This document shows, one piece after another, positions 37,838 through 45,889 of a DNA stretch of 64,000 bases (positions within the stretch are counted from its first letter, which is position 1; every line of letters starts with the position of its first letter). A program made the translations under genes and the position numbers. The notes under the pieces are model-generated. The model saw only the letters and a list, made by a program, of their open reading frames with translations, searched no databases and had not been told where the DNA came from. Source of the stretch: Anaerolineae bacterium (GTDB lineage: Bacteria > Chloroflexota > Anaerolineae > 4572-78 > J111); NCBI GenBank assembly GCA_023151115.1, contig JAKLJP010000037.1, positions 1 to 64,000 on the forward strand. The letters run 5' to 3'.

Positions 37838-38332
37838 TTACTCTTTGATTCTGGCCATAGTATAAGCATCCACAAACTCACCGGCTCGGAGAGCATATTT
37901 TCGCAGCGTTCCCTCGATCACAAAACCATATTTCTTATACAGATGAACGGCGCGGGGATTGTCGGTGTAAACGGTTAGTTCCAGCCGGGTCAAGTTGAGC
38001 CAATTTTCGGCCAAGTCAATAACGGCCTCCATCAGTTTTGAGCCGATGCCCTGGTTTTGGTAATCATCATGCACGGCCATACCAATATGGGCCACATGAG
38101 CAAGCCGGCCCTGGTTTGTATGCAAGCCAATCATGCCAACTACTTTTTGATTTTCTTTTACCACTGCCACCAGGCGATATAGACCCGGTGGGGGATTTTC
38201 GAGTTTCTTCTTGATGTCATCGCGTGATTGGTAAGGCAGTTGCAACGTACCCTGTTGACAATTGGGGGCTAACCAAATCTCGGCCACATCAACCCAATCA
38301 GCCAGCTCAAAAGCACGAATGATTACTTCCAT
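37838..38332 (-). CDS. GNAT-family N-acetyltransferase
   Basis: A 164-residue acetyltransferase: motif A VAHIGMAVHDDYQNQGIGSK, followed by LMEAVIDLAENWLNLTRLEL and VYTDNPRAVHLYKKYGFVIEG. The closest pattern is the RimJ/YhhY-like group acting on amino groups of small molecules or proteins. The frame is open upstream, but the ATG at 38332 (MEVIIRAFE) starts at the first strand and overlaps the oxidoreductase stop by 10 nt, placing it last in the sugar operon. An amino sugar made or used by the aminotransferase is a plausible but unproven acceptor. Confidence 0.85.
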   Translation of the reverse strand: MEVIIRAFELADWVDVAEIWLAPNCQQGTLQLPYQSRDDIKKKLENPPPGLYRLVAVVKENQKVVGMIGLHTNQGRLAHVAHIGMAVHDDYQNQGIGSKLMEAVIDLAENWLNLTRLELTVYTDNPRAVHLYKKYGFVIEGTLRKYALRAGEFVDAYTMARIKE

Positions 38333-39345
38333 CCTACATCCACTGCCTCCCCCGTCTTGGCCGAGCGATAAGCTGCCTCCAACACCCGCATAGCCCACAG
38401 ACCATCCTCGCCGCCGGGCGATGGCTCTTTGTCATTTAAAATGCAGTCAATAAAGTGATCCATCTGGGCCTGGTACATGGGCAAGTCGCACTGCTGCTGG
38501 CGCTTGGGCATGTCGGGTTGGGTCACACTCCAGATGCCCTCGATGGAGGTCTGTAGTTGGGCCGGCAGGACGCGGGCGTAGCCTTTTGTGCCGTAAGCCT
38601 GGGTGTAGCCCTCCAACCCATCGGCGTAGAGATGATACCAGCCGGCCTCGATCAGCCCGGTCACGCCGCCCTCAAACTCAACCATCGCCGTTGCCGTATC
38701 GTCCAGGGAGATGTCCCGGAAAAACGTGCCGGCATGGGCAAAAACTTTGACCGGCCTGGCCCCGCCCAGGATAAAGCGCAAGGTATCAATCGAGTGGATG
38801 CCCATATCGGCCAGCGCCCCGCCCCCGGCAAACTCCGGGGTGACAAACCAACTGCCGGGTCTGGGGCCATCGAACAGCCAGATAGCGTGGGATTTGACCT
38901 TGAAAATCCGGCCCAGTTGGCCGCTGGCCATCACATCCCGCAGCCAGACAATTTCCCGGTCAAAGCGCCACATGTGGGCAATCATCAGCTTGCGCTTGGC
39001 CCGTTGGGCGGCGGCAATCATCTGCTCCCCTTCGGCCACGTTCAGCGCCATCGGTTTTTCGCACAACACGTGTTTGCCCGCTTCGAGCATCTGAATCGTG
39101 ACCGGCGCGTGCAGATAGTTGGGCAGGCCGTTGATAACGGCGTCAATATCGGGATCGGCGGCCATTTCAGCAAAGTTGGTGTAAGTTTTGGGAATGTTGA
39201 AATCAGCCGCCAGCCGCTTGAGCGACTCCGGGCGATGATTGGCCGCCGCCACCACCTCAGCCTGGGGATGATTGCGCAGCGTGACCAAATGAAAATCGCG
39301 GTTGATAACGCCGGTACCGAGAATACCAATGCGGAGTTTGTTCAT
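38323..39345 (-). CDS. Gfo/Idh/MocA-family oxidoreductase
   Basis: A 340-residue NAD(P)-dependent dehydrogenase. RIGILGTGVINRDFHLVTL is the Rossmann start (GxGxxN-like), HVLCEKPMALNVAEGEQM carries the conserved Lys of the EKP motif, and ADMGIHSIDTLRFILGG holds the catalytic His region (GxHxxD). Members oxidise or reduce sugars and cyclitols, e.g. inositol. It follows the aminotransferase in the operon and overlaps the GNAT gene. A keto-sugar or inosose as shared intermediate with the aminotransferase is inferred. Confidence 0.9.
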   Translation of the reverse strand: MNKLRIGILGTGVINRDFHLVTLRNHPQAEVVAAANHRPESLKRLAADFNIPKTYTNFAEMAADPDIDAVINGLPNYLHAPVTIQMLEAGKHVLCEKPMALNVAEGEQMIAAAQRAKRKLMIAHMWRFDREIVWLRDVMASGQLGRIFKVKSHAIWLFDGPRPGSWFVTPEFAGGGALADMGIHSIDTLRFILGGARPVKVFAHAGTFFRDISLDDTATAMVEFEGGVTGLIEAGWYHLYADGLEGYTQAYGTKGYARVLPAQLQTSIEGIWSVTQPDMPKRQQQCDLPMYQAQMDHFIDCILNDKEPSPGGEDGLWAMRVLEAAYRSAKTGEAVDVGWK

Positions 39346-39360
39346 AGTTACCTCGTTTTA

Positions 39361-39417
39361 TGGAGATTGGAGATTAGAGATTGGAGTTTGGGGAATACTT
39401 TCAATCTCCAATCTCCT
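39361..39417. repeat. Heptad array hairpin (GGAGATT units)
   Basis: GGAGATTGGAGATTAGAGATT against AATCTCCAATCTCC, 7-nt period, filling the aminotransferase/oxidoreductase junction. Confidence 0.85.
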
Positions 39418-39423
39418 CTCTTC

Positions 39424-40710
39424 CTACCCCAACACCTCATCCAGATTATCAAACACCTTGCGGAAGGCCGCCACGTAATGCTCCATCAGTTCCAAACTCT
39501 GCACGTAAATCGGGTAGGGTTCGGTGTTGACGATGATGGACTCGTCCACGAGCCGTTGGGCTTGGGGGTAATCCTCCGGGTGGTACTGGACGCGGGGCGG
39601 TGAGCCTTTGGGCAGCCAGGGCGCGCCCTGGACATAGCCCTCGTTGAGACGCTGGAAAACAGGGAAAGAAGGCAGTGAGGTGACGTGCCACAGCGTCGCC
39701 TCGACCCCTTCCGCTTCCAGGGCGTCAATCAGCTTGTTGCGGAAATCGGGGGCCGGTATTTTGAGGCCCAACGCCTGGGGGTCGAAGCGGAGGCGGTATT
39801 TGTGATAAATGGTCGTCCGGTCGTCGGGGACGTAGGGCGGCAGCAGGCCGGGAATTTGGCTCAGTTCGGCGCTGAGATATTGGCCGTTGCGTTGGGCGAT
39901 GGCGTTGTACTGGGGCAGGCGCTTCAACTGGCTGCGGGCAAAGGCCGCCGGCAGTTCCTGGGTACGGTAATTCCAGCCGATGGTGAAGCTGTAATAGGGC
40001 CGGATTTTTTCCTTCTCCTCCAGCACTTTTTCGCCAAAGGTGCGGATCATCTTGGCCCGCTCCCAATATTCCTCGTCGTCGGTGTTGATAAAGCCGCCCT
40101 CGCCGCCGGACAGATTCTTGGTGGCGTTGAGGCTAAAACAGGCCATCGCCCCAATCGTGCCACAGTTGCGCCCGCGATAGGTCGAGCCGTGGGCCTGGCA
40201 GGCGTCTTCGATAACAACCAGGTTGTATTTTTGGCCCAGGGCCAGAATTTCATCCATATCGGCGGGCAGGCCGTGGATGTGGACCGGCAGCAGCGCTTTG
40301 GTGCGCTCCGTGATTTTGGCTTCAATCTGGCCCACGTCGAGGTTGTAGGTACGCGGGTCAATATCCACAAAGACCGGCACGGCGTTCTGCTGCAAAATGG
40401 GATGAAAACTGCCGGAGAACGAAAAGGCCGAGGTGATGACCTCGTCGCCGGGGCCGACCCCCGCCGCGAACAGGGCCGAGTGAATAGCCGCCGTGCCGCT
40501 GTTGAAACTGAGCACATATTTGCTGCCGGTAAAGGCGGCCCAATCGCGCTCCAGGCCGGTCGCCTCCGGGCCGTGGACGCCGGTCAGAACATTTCGTTCC
40601 AGCACAGCCAGCACCGCCGCTTTGTCCTCCGGCGTAATCTCCGGCCAGCGTTTCTTCAATCCATCCGGCACAGTCCGGGGACCGCCGTTGATAGCGAGTT
40701 TACCTGTCAT
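39424..40710 (-). CDS. DegT/DnrJ/EryC1/StrS-family aminotransferase
   Basis: A 428-residue PLP enzyme of the sugar/cyclitol aminotransferase family. LAINGGPRTVPDG is the family start. Substrate and PLP motifs are SFNSGTAAIHSALFAAG, VVIEDACQAHGSTY and MACFSLNATKNLSGGEGG, with the Schiff-base Lys in NATK. Similar proteins include StsC-type scyllo-inosose aminotransferases. It lies in an operon with an RbsBCA-type importer and dehydrogenases, which suggests use in catabolism or interconversion of a keto-sugar or inosose rather than antibiotic synthesis. Substrate is not certain. ATG start. Confidence 0.92.
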   Translation of the reverse strand: MTGKLAINGGPRTVPDGLKKRWPEITPEDKAAVLAVLERNVLTGVHGPEATGLERDWAAFTGSKYVLSFNSGTAAIHSALFAAGVGPGDEVITSAFSFSGSFHPILQQNAVPVFVDIDPRTYNLDVGQIEAKITERTKALLPVHIHGLPADMDEILALGQKYNLVVIEDACQAHGSTYRGRNCGTIGAMACFSLNATKNLSGGEGGFINTDDEEYWERAKMIRTFGEKVLEEKEKIRPYYSFTIGWNYRTQELPAAFARSQLKRLPQYNAIAQRNGQYLSAELSQIPGLLPPYVPDDRTTIYHKYRLRFDPQALGLKIPAPDFRNKLIDALEAEGVEATLWHVTSLPSFPVFQRLNEGYVQGAPWLPKGSPPRVQYHPEDYPQAQRLVDESIIVNTEPYPIYVQSLELMEHYVAAFRKVFDNLDEVLG

Positions 40711-40758
40711 AGGTTAAGCCTCCAATTAGGTAAAATTTGGGTAATCAAAAAGAGTCTT

Positions 40759-40810
40759 TATCGTCTTGCGTCTTGCGTTTTGCGTAAATTAACGCAAGAC
40801 GCAAGACGTA
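40759..40810. repeat. Heptad array hairpin (CTTGCGT units)
   Basis: GTCTTGCGTCTTGCGTTTTGCGT against ACGCAAGACGCAAGACG; 7-nt period. Same unit as 46954-47008, 57910-57957 and, less exactly, 9727-9779. Confidence 0.85.
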
Positions 40811-41287
40811 TCACAAATATTCGTCACCAGCCACCACTACCTTCATACACTCCTCCGTCATCGCCTGGCGCAGGGCGGCACTGAGGCTGTTGCCGTAATC
40901 TTGCAAATGGGCGCAGTAGTAATATTCAAAGCCGTGCTTGCAGTAGTAGCAGCGCCCACAGACCAAATCCGGGCCGATGACCACCCGGTCGCCTTCGGCC
41001 AGGGGTTGATTGTAGAAATCAACCTGCGGTTCAGCCGACGGCCCGATGGCAGCGATACGGCCCACGTTCTCGTGGCCGGGAATGACCGGGAACGGGATTT
41101 TGCGTTCGTGTTCGGCGCCGGCGTACTGGGTGGTAAAGCCGCTGAAGGTATGCTTGTCGGTGCCGCAAATGCCCGACAGTTCCATTTTGACAAGCGCCGC
41201 CCCCGGCTCCGGTTCCGGCAGGGGAAAAGTTTGGATTTCCATGTGCCAGGGGGCCAGGATGACGGCGGCGCGGACGATGTTGGTCAT
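40811..41287 (-). pseudogene. Zinc alcohol dehydrogenase with the Rossmann domain deleted
   Basis: A 158-residue frame that begins as a normal medium-chain dehydrogenase: ELSGICGTDKHTFSGF and IPGHENVGRI for the catalytic zinc, then the structural-zinc cluster CGRCYYCKHGFEYYYC. At about residue 132 (QDYGNSLS) it jumps to AALRQAMTEECMKVVVAG, which looks like the C-terminal tail of the same family. The NAD-binding domain and the substrate half, about 200 residues, are missing, so no redox activity is expected. The junction keeps frame. It is either an internally deleted pseudogene or a small zinc-binding remnant. It sits between the ATPase and aminotransferase genes, and a full-length relative heads the operon. 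Confidence 0.7.
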
Positions 41288-41326
41288 AAAAATCTCGCTG
41301 TTGACTCGAATTATTTCAAGAACAAT

Positions 41327-41412
41327 ATGTCACTTCGAAGGGAGAAATCCTCTTGTTTGCCATAACATTTAGACAATGACAACGAAGATTCCTCCCTGCG
41401 GTCGGAATGACA
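41327..41412. repeat. Palindromic element, GTCATTTCGA-related
   Basis: ATGTCACTTCGAAGGGAGAAATC and GATTCCTCCCTGCGGTCGGAATGACAC are imperfect arms, placed between the ATPase stop and the ADH remnant. Confidence 0.65.
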
Positions 41413-41427
41413 CGTTAGGTGATACTT

Positions 41428-42192
41428 TCAAGACTCCCGCTCGCCGGTAATTAAAGCGGAAATATCGCCCTCCGATAATTCATCCCGATTGTAAGTGCCC
41501 ACGTTTTTGCCGTGCCGGATCACGGTGTAGCGGTCGGCCACCTGCATGACGTGGTGGACGTTGTGGGTGATAAAAATAACCGACAAGCCCCGCGCTTTGG
41601 CGTTGAGGGTGTATTCCAGCACCTTGCGCGACTCGGCCACCGACAGGGCCGAGGTGGGTTCGTCCAGAATCAGCAGCTTGACCCCAAAATGCACCGCTCG
41701 ACCGATGGCAATAGATTGGCGCTCGCCGCCGGACAGCTTGCCCACCTTCTCGTTGGCCGAACGGACCCGGATGCCGATCTCGACCAGGGATTGGGCCGTT
41801 TCGCGGGCCATGCGGCCAACATCCAAAAAGCGGAGAGGGCCGACTGACCATGTCGGCTCGCGGCCCAGAAAAAAGTTGCGGCCAATGCTCATCGAATTGA
41901 CCAGGGCCAAATCCTGGTAGGCCGTTTCGATGCCCAGCGCCCGCGCATCCTGGGGGCTGCGGATCTGCACCGGCTGGCCTTCGATGTAAATCTGGCCGCT
42001 GGTGGGAGTGTGGACGCCGGTTAAAATTTTGATCAGGGTAGATTTACCCGCCCCGTTGTCGCCCAGCAGAGCCATCACCTCCGGGCGGCGCACCTCAAAT
42101 GTCACCTCCTCCAGCGCCGTTACCCGCCCAAAGCGCATGGTGATGTTTTCCATTTTGACTACCGGGGTTTCCTTGCCGTTGTGTTCAGTCAT
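41428..42192 (-). CDS. Sugar ABC transporter ATP-binding protein (single NBD)
   Basis: A 254-residue ATPase of the CUT2 type: Walker A GDNGAGKSTLIKILTG, signature KLSGGERQSIAIGRAV, Walker B LLILDEPTSALSVAESRKV and the H-loop in VIFITHNVHH. It has one nucleotide-binding domain, unlike the double-domain RbsA or XylG (about 500 residues), and resembles FrcA-like half-size forms. It must work as a homodimer with the two permeases encoded upstream. ATG start; GGGAGG is 12 nt upstream. Confidence 0.92.
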   Translation of the reverse strand: MTEHNGKETPVVKMENITMRFGRVTALEEVTFEVRRPEVMALLGDNGAGKSTLIKILTGVHTPTSGQIYIEGQPVQIRSPQDARALGIETAYQDLALVNSMSIGRNFFLGREPTWSVGPLRFLDVGRMARETAQSLVEIGIRVRSANEKVGKLSGGERQSIAIGRAVHFGVKLLILDEPTSALSVAESRKVLEYTLNAKARGLSVIFITHNVHHVMQVADRYTVIRHGKNVGTYNRDELSEGDISALITGERES

Positions 42193-42220
42193 GCTGCTGT
42201 AATCCTCCCAGAAGATGGGA

Positions 42221-42287
42221 GTAAGTAGTAGGGAGTAGGGAGTAGGGAGTTTTTTTCCCTTACTACCTACTACTTACTACCTACTAC
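42221..42287. repeat. Heptad array hairpin (GTAGGGA units)
   Basis: GTAGTAGGGAGTAGGGAGTA against TACTACCTACTACTTACTAC; 7-nt period; it lies between the permease stop and the ATPase start. Confidence 0.85.
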
Positions 42288-43286
42288 CTATGACAATCTA
42301 CCTCGAATCCAATCAATCAAGAGAGCCACGCCAATAATAGTCACCCCGACGACGGCGGCGAAATTATCGGAGGGGAAACCGAGTAAAACTACACCGCTGC
42401 GCAGGGTATCTATCAGCAAAATCCCCAGCAGCCCACCGACAATGCTGCCGACCCCGCCGCTGAGCAGCGTCCCGCCGACCACCGCCCCGGCGATGGCGGT
42501 CAACTCGACCGACGCGCCGGTGGCGACAAAGACCGACGAAAACTGGCTAAAGGTCAAAATTCCGGCCAGTCCGGCCAGCGCGCCGGTGAGGGCAAAACAG
42601 ATAATCTTAACCCATTTGATGTTGACCCCCTGGGCAATGGCCGCCTGGGCGTTGCCGCCGGCGGCAAAAATGTGATTGCCCAGGCGGGTGCGGGTCAAAA
42701 TGATTTGAAAAATCACGGCCAGCAAAATGACCCACAGCGTGGCCGTGCGAAAATTGGCTCGCGGCAGCAGGTCGTTGACAAAGTCCAGGCGGCCGTTGAG
42801 CCAGTCATAGATGACCAGTTTTTCGGTAGTTTGGATCATTTCGCCGCCGGAATAAACCCAAACCAGGCCGCGATAGATAGATAGCGTGCCCAGGGTGACA
42901 ATAAAGGAAGGCAGCCGGGTATAAACCGTAATCAACCCGTTGACCGCCCCCATCAGGGTGCTGACCAGCAAAGCCAGGCCAATCGCAGCCACGGGCGAGC
43001 CGCCGCCGACCATAATATTGGCGAAAATATACGCGCCCATGGCCATCACCGCGCCCACCGACAGGTCAAACTCGCCGGCAATCATCAGCATCGTCACCCC
43101 GATGACCACAATCGCATTGACCGAGGCGGCGTTGAATACCCCGGCTACGGTGCGCACCGTGCCAAAGTTAGGCACAAACAGCCAAAAGAGCAGCCAGACC
43201 ATCACCAGGCTGAACAGCGGCGGGATAATCGGCGAATCAAAAACAAGGGTTTGTTTTTTTCGGCTATCGAGACTGATTACACTCAA
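42288..43286 (-). CDS. Sugar ABC transporter permease, RbsC type (1)
   Basis: A 332-residue membrane permease of the CUT2 family with about ten hydrophobic segments. MLMIAGEFDLSVGAVMAMGA is the family hallmark; TVYTRLPSFIVTLGTLSIYRGL and ALAGLAGILTFSQFSS are further conserved stretches. It starts with TTG at 43286, with AGGAGGGG upstream. It is clearly homologous to the next permease upstream, and the two probably form a heterodimer. A heptad array flanks it on both sides. Confidence 0.92.
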   Translation of the reverse strand: MSVISLDSRKKQTLVFDSPIIPPLFSLVMVWLLFWLFVPNFGTVRTVAGVFNAASVNAIVVIGVTMLMIAGEFDLSVGAVMAMGAYIFANIMVGGGSPVAAIGLALLVSTLMGAVNGLITVYTRLPSFIVTLGTLSIYRGLVWVYSGGEMIQTTEKLVIYDWLNGRLDFVNDLLPRANFRTATLWVILLAVIFQIILTRTRLGNHIFAAGGNAQAAIAQGVNIKWVKIICFALTGALAGLAGILTFSQFSSVFVATGASVELTAIAGAVVGGTLLSGGVGSIVGGLLGILLIDTLRSGVVLLGFPSDNFAAVVGVTIIGVALLIDWIRGRLS

Positions 43287-43303
43287 GGCTTGCCCCTCCT
43301 GAC

Positions 43304-43382
43304 AAATTGTGAATAGTGAACGATTAGTTCACTTCTCATCTCATTCACAATTCACAATTGACAATTCACCATTCACCATTAA
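43304..43382. repeat. Heptad array hairpin (CAATTCA units)
   Basis: ATTGTGAATAGTGAAC left arm; TTCACAATTCACAATTGACA and CAATTCACCATTCACC right arm, with 7-nt period throughout, at the junction of the two permease genes. Confidence 0.85.
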
Positions 43383-43383
43383 T

Positions 43384-44427
43384 TTACTCTCCTTTGCGGA
43401 GGTAAGTATTGACCGCCACCGTCACGATGATAATAAACCCGGCCACAGCCCTGAAAATTTCGTTGGGGATGCCCAACAAGGCCAGCCCTTGCTCCAGCAT
43501 GCTCATCAACAGTACACCGATGCTTGCGCCGATAATCGTCCCGTAGCCGCCGGTCAGGCGGACCCCGCCGATAACAGCGGCCGCCACCGCAATCAGTTCC
43601 ATGCCGGTGCCGACCAGGGGGGTGGCGCTGTTACGCTGCGAAAAAATCAGGATGCCGGCCAATCCGGCCAGCCCGCCGGAAATTATAAAATTGATAATTT
43701 TAACCGCTTTGATATTGACCCCCTGTGAACGGGCAGCCAGAGCATTACCGCCGGTGGCAAAATTCCAGTTGCCGTAGCGGGTCCGCTCCAAAATAACGGT
43801 CATGATGACGATCAACCCCATAAACCACAGGCTGGAGGCGCGAAAGTTGCCCGCCGGGTCGAATAAGTTGTTCAGCCAGGTCAGCGAGCCGTTCAGGTAG
43901 GTGAACAGCCCCGGCAGTTCGTCGGGGGTGTACTTAACGGCAGTGCCTTCCCCCAGAATACGAGCCAGCCCCCGGTAGGCAAACAGCGTGCCCAAGGTGA
44001 CGATGAAGGATGGAATTCGGGAGTAGGCCACAATCAGGCCGTTGACCAGGCCCAGGAGCGCGCTGACAACCAGGGCCAAAAGCATCGCCGGAACAGCCGG
44101 GACGCCGCCCACCAGGGCCAGGGCAAAAACGTAGCTGGCTACCGCCAGGGTCGAGCCGACCGACAGATCAAACTCACCGGAGATCATCAAAAAGGCCACC
44201 CCAATCACCACCACCCCGGTGATGCCGCCAAAGGTGAGAATATTGGACAGGGCAAAAGCGGACAGAAAGGTGTCGGGCACGGCCAGCGCAAAATAGAGAA
44301 AAATGACGGCAAAGGTGAACAGGGTAATAATTTCAGGATAATCGGCGATGGTATGGCGCAGGTCGGTCAGCCGGCTCAGGGTTTGAGCCTCATTCTGTTT
44401 TTTTAACGGAAGTCCGTTGGCGCTAAT
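43384..44427 (-). CDS. Sugar ABC transporter permease, RbsC type (2), apparent ATT start
   Basis: About 347 residues if read from its likely true start. The core has FLMISGEFDLSVGSTLAVAS, VAYSRIPSFIVTLGTLFAYR and GLAGLAGILIFSQRNS, as in RbsC. A GTG at 44280 would remove the first hydrophobic segment. Upstream in the same frame the sequence reads LSRLTDLRHTIADYP then EIITLFTFAVIFLYF, a typical N-terminus and first helix for the family. There is no ATG, GTG or TTG further up; an ATT at 44427 lies 7 nt after AGGGAGGAG and is taken as start. ATT initiation is rare, so an assembly error or frameshift should be considered. Confidence 0.85.
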   Translation of the reverse strand: MSANGLPLKKQNEAQTLSRLTDLRHTIADYPEIITLFTFAVIFLYFALAVPDTFLSAFALSNILTFGGITGVVVIGVAFLMISGEFDLSVGSTLAVASYVFALALVGGVPAVPAMLLALVVSALLGLVNGLIVAYSRIPSFIVTLGTLFAYRGLARILGEGTAVKYTPDELPGLFTYLNGSLTWLNNLFDPAGNFRASSLWFMGLIVIMTVILERTRYGNWNFATGGNALAARSQGVNIKAVKIINFIISGGLAGLAGILIFSQRNSATPLVGTGMELIAVAAAVIGGVRLTGGYGTIIGASIGVLLMSMLEQGLALLGIPNEIFRAVAGFIIIVTVAVNTYLRKGE

Positions 44428-44467
44428 AGGTGGACTCCTCCCTAATTCCTGATAAGAGATTTGTTGG

Positions 44468-44585
44468 CTATCGCATCTTGAGTAGCCCTGAACGGAGTGA
44501 AGGGCGTATCGAAGGATGCGATAGGGAGATATAGCAGCACCCTGAGTGATTGGAGCGAAGCGACAATCTATCGAAGGGTGCTGCT
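44468..44585. repeat. Two adjacent hairpins at the binding protein/permease junction
   Basis: CTATCGCATC / GATGCGATAG encloses GTAGCCCTGAACGGAGTGAAGG, then AGCAGCACCCT / AGGGTGCTGCT encloses GAGTGATTGGAGCGAAGCGA. Both share the GGAG(T/C)GAAG core and a TATCGAAGG motif, so they are two copies of one repeat. Confidence 0.8.
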
Positions 44586-44610
44586 TTACAGAGTTATCCG
44601 TAAACCAGGG

Positions 44611-45672
44611 TTAGCGGTACGTGCCCGCCAGTTCCTCAACCACGGCAATGTTGCTTTCGTCCACAAAGCCGGGGCCGGTGGCGGTAATATCGGTGGAGGG
44701 GGAGATGCCGTAACGATGAATCATCGCCCCCCAGAATACGGGCAGGTAGCCAACCATATAGGGCTGGCCGTCAATGGCGAAAAGCGAGGTGCCATCTTTG
44801 ATTTTTTCGACAATTTTGGGGCTCAAGTCAAAGGTGCCGTGCAGCACATCGCCGGGTTCGAGTCCTTCAGCTTCCATAAAAGCATAGAAGGGATCGGCGC
44901 TGTTGGGACCGAGCGTCAGGAACATATCCACATCGGGATTGGCGGCGTAAAAGTCGCTGAGCGTGGTGGTGGATTGGGCCGGGTCATCCGAAACGCCCAG
45001 CACTTCAGTCTCGATACCATCCTCGGCCAGCCGGTCGCTTAAGCCCTGGCAGCGCAAATCCAGCAGCACGTGGCCCACCTGCTGGTTCACACAGACCGCC
45101 TTGGTGGCCCCACCGGCGGCGATAAAGCGGTCGCCGGCCTGGTAGCCGCCCTGGTAATCATCGGGGCCGACATAGGTGATGTAGGGAATACGTTCCTCTT
45201 TAGGGCGGGTATCAACGCTGTCATAGGCAATCACCGGAATCCCGGCGTCAATGGCCCGGCGGATGGGCTCGTCAAACAAAACCGCGTCGGTAATCGTAAC
45301 CATCAACACATCGGGGTTGGCCGCCACGGCCCGGTCAATATTCTGGGCGGTCGCTTCCAGGTCAAATTTGTCGGTGGTCAGCAGGGTCACATCTACGTTC
45401 AGGTCCCTGGCCGCGTCATCGCTGCCTTTTTCAACCACGCACCAGTATGAGTCCCAGGCGCAGGCCCCGTGCGAAACAGCATAAATATTAACCGGCGCTC
45501 GATCATCGGCCGCCGCTTCCTCGGTGGGTTCTTCGGTAGGATCAGTTTGGACAAGTTCAACCGCCGCTTCGTGGGTATCGTCCACCGGCAGGGCGGCCAG
45601 TGTGTAACTGCCAAAAGCCAGAATCAGAGCCACTACTAAAACTAACACCAGCGTTAATCTTTTAGCGTTCAT
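44611..45672 (-). CDS. Sugar-binding periplasmic protein, RbsB type
   Basis: A 353-residue binding protein of peripla_BP_4/CUT2 type. A Sec signal (LVLVLVVALILAFGSYTLA) is followed by an acidic Thr/Glu-rich linker (about residues 30-60), then VNIYAVSHGACAWDSYWCVV and the sugar-binding fold with IDRAVAANPDVLMVTITDA, AIDAGIPVIAYDSVDT, GPNSADPFYAFMEAEG and FAIDGQPYMVGYLPV. There is no lipobox, so it is either free in the envelope or anchored by the uncleaved signal. AGGAGG precedes the ATG. It supplies the downstream RbsC-type permeases. Confidence 0.92.
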   Translation of the reverse strand: MNAKRLTLVLVLVVALILAFGSYTLAALPVDDTHEAAVELVQTDPTEEPTEEAAADDRAPVNIYAVSHGACAWDSYWCVVEKGSDDAARDLNVDVTLLTTDKFDLEATAQNIDRAVAANPDVLMVTITDAVLFDEPIRRAIDAGIPVIAYDSVDTRPKEERIPYITYVGPDDYQGGYQAGDRFIAAGGATKAVCVNQQVGHVLLDLRCQGLSDRLAEDGIETEVLGVSDDPAQSTTTLSDFYAANPDVDMFLTLGPNSADPFYAFMEAEGLEPGDVLHGTFDLSPKIVEKIKDGTSLFAIDGQPYMVGYLPVFWGAMIHRYGISPSTDITATGPGFVDESNIAVVEELAGTYR

Positions 45673-45760
45673 TTTTCCTCCTTATAAGTCAAATTAATTA
45701 AATAGTTGACAGTTGAATAACCGACTAATTTTTTTGAACGATCTCACCTCCTGTGAAAAT

Positions 45761-45829
45761 AACTTGTTTGTAGTAGCGACTTCAGTCGCTGACAGCCCAG
45801 ACGACTGAAGTCGTCACTACGAACAAGTT
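45761..45829. repeat. Long palindrome, GACTTCAGTC type
   Basis: AACTTGTTTGTAGTAGCGACT and the opposing AGTCGTCACTACGAACAAGTT, with an inner ACTTCAGTCG / CGACTGAAGT. Near-perfect over about 30 bp per arm. It lies between the dehydrogenase stop and the binding protein start. Confidence 0.9.
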
Positions 45830-45889
45830 TCATCGTCGGTATCGTCCCATTGGGACTACCCGACTCCCTTAAAATTAAGGATAACCGAA

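Noticed and set aside
39685..40884. Plus-strand frame of 399 codons opposite the aminotransferase gene
   Set aside because: Antisense shadow; composition is unlike a protein, and the minus strand encodes an intact PLP enzyme with its active-site Lys.
42221..43382. Heptad arrays as CRISPR or plain microsatellites
   Set aside because: The units are 7 nt with no spacers, so not CRISPR. They are imperfect and paired as opposite arms, which simple microsatellites are not.
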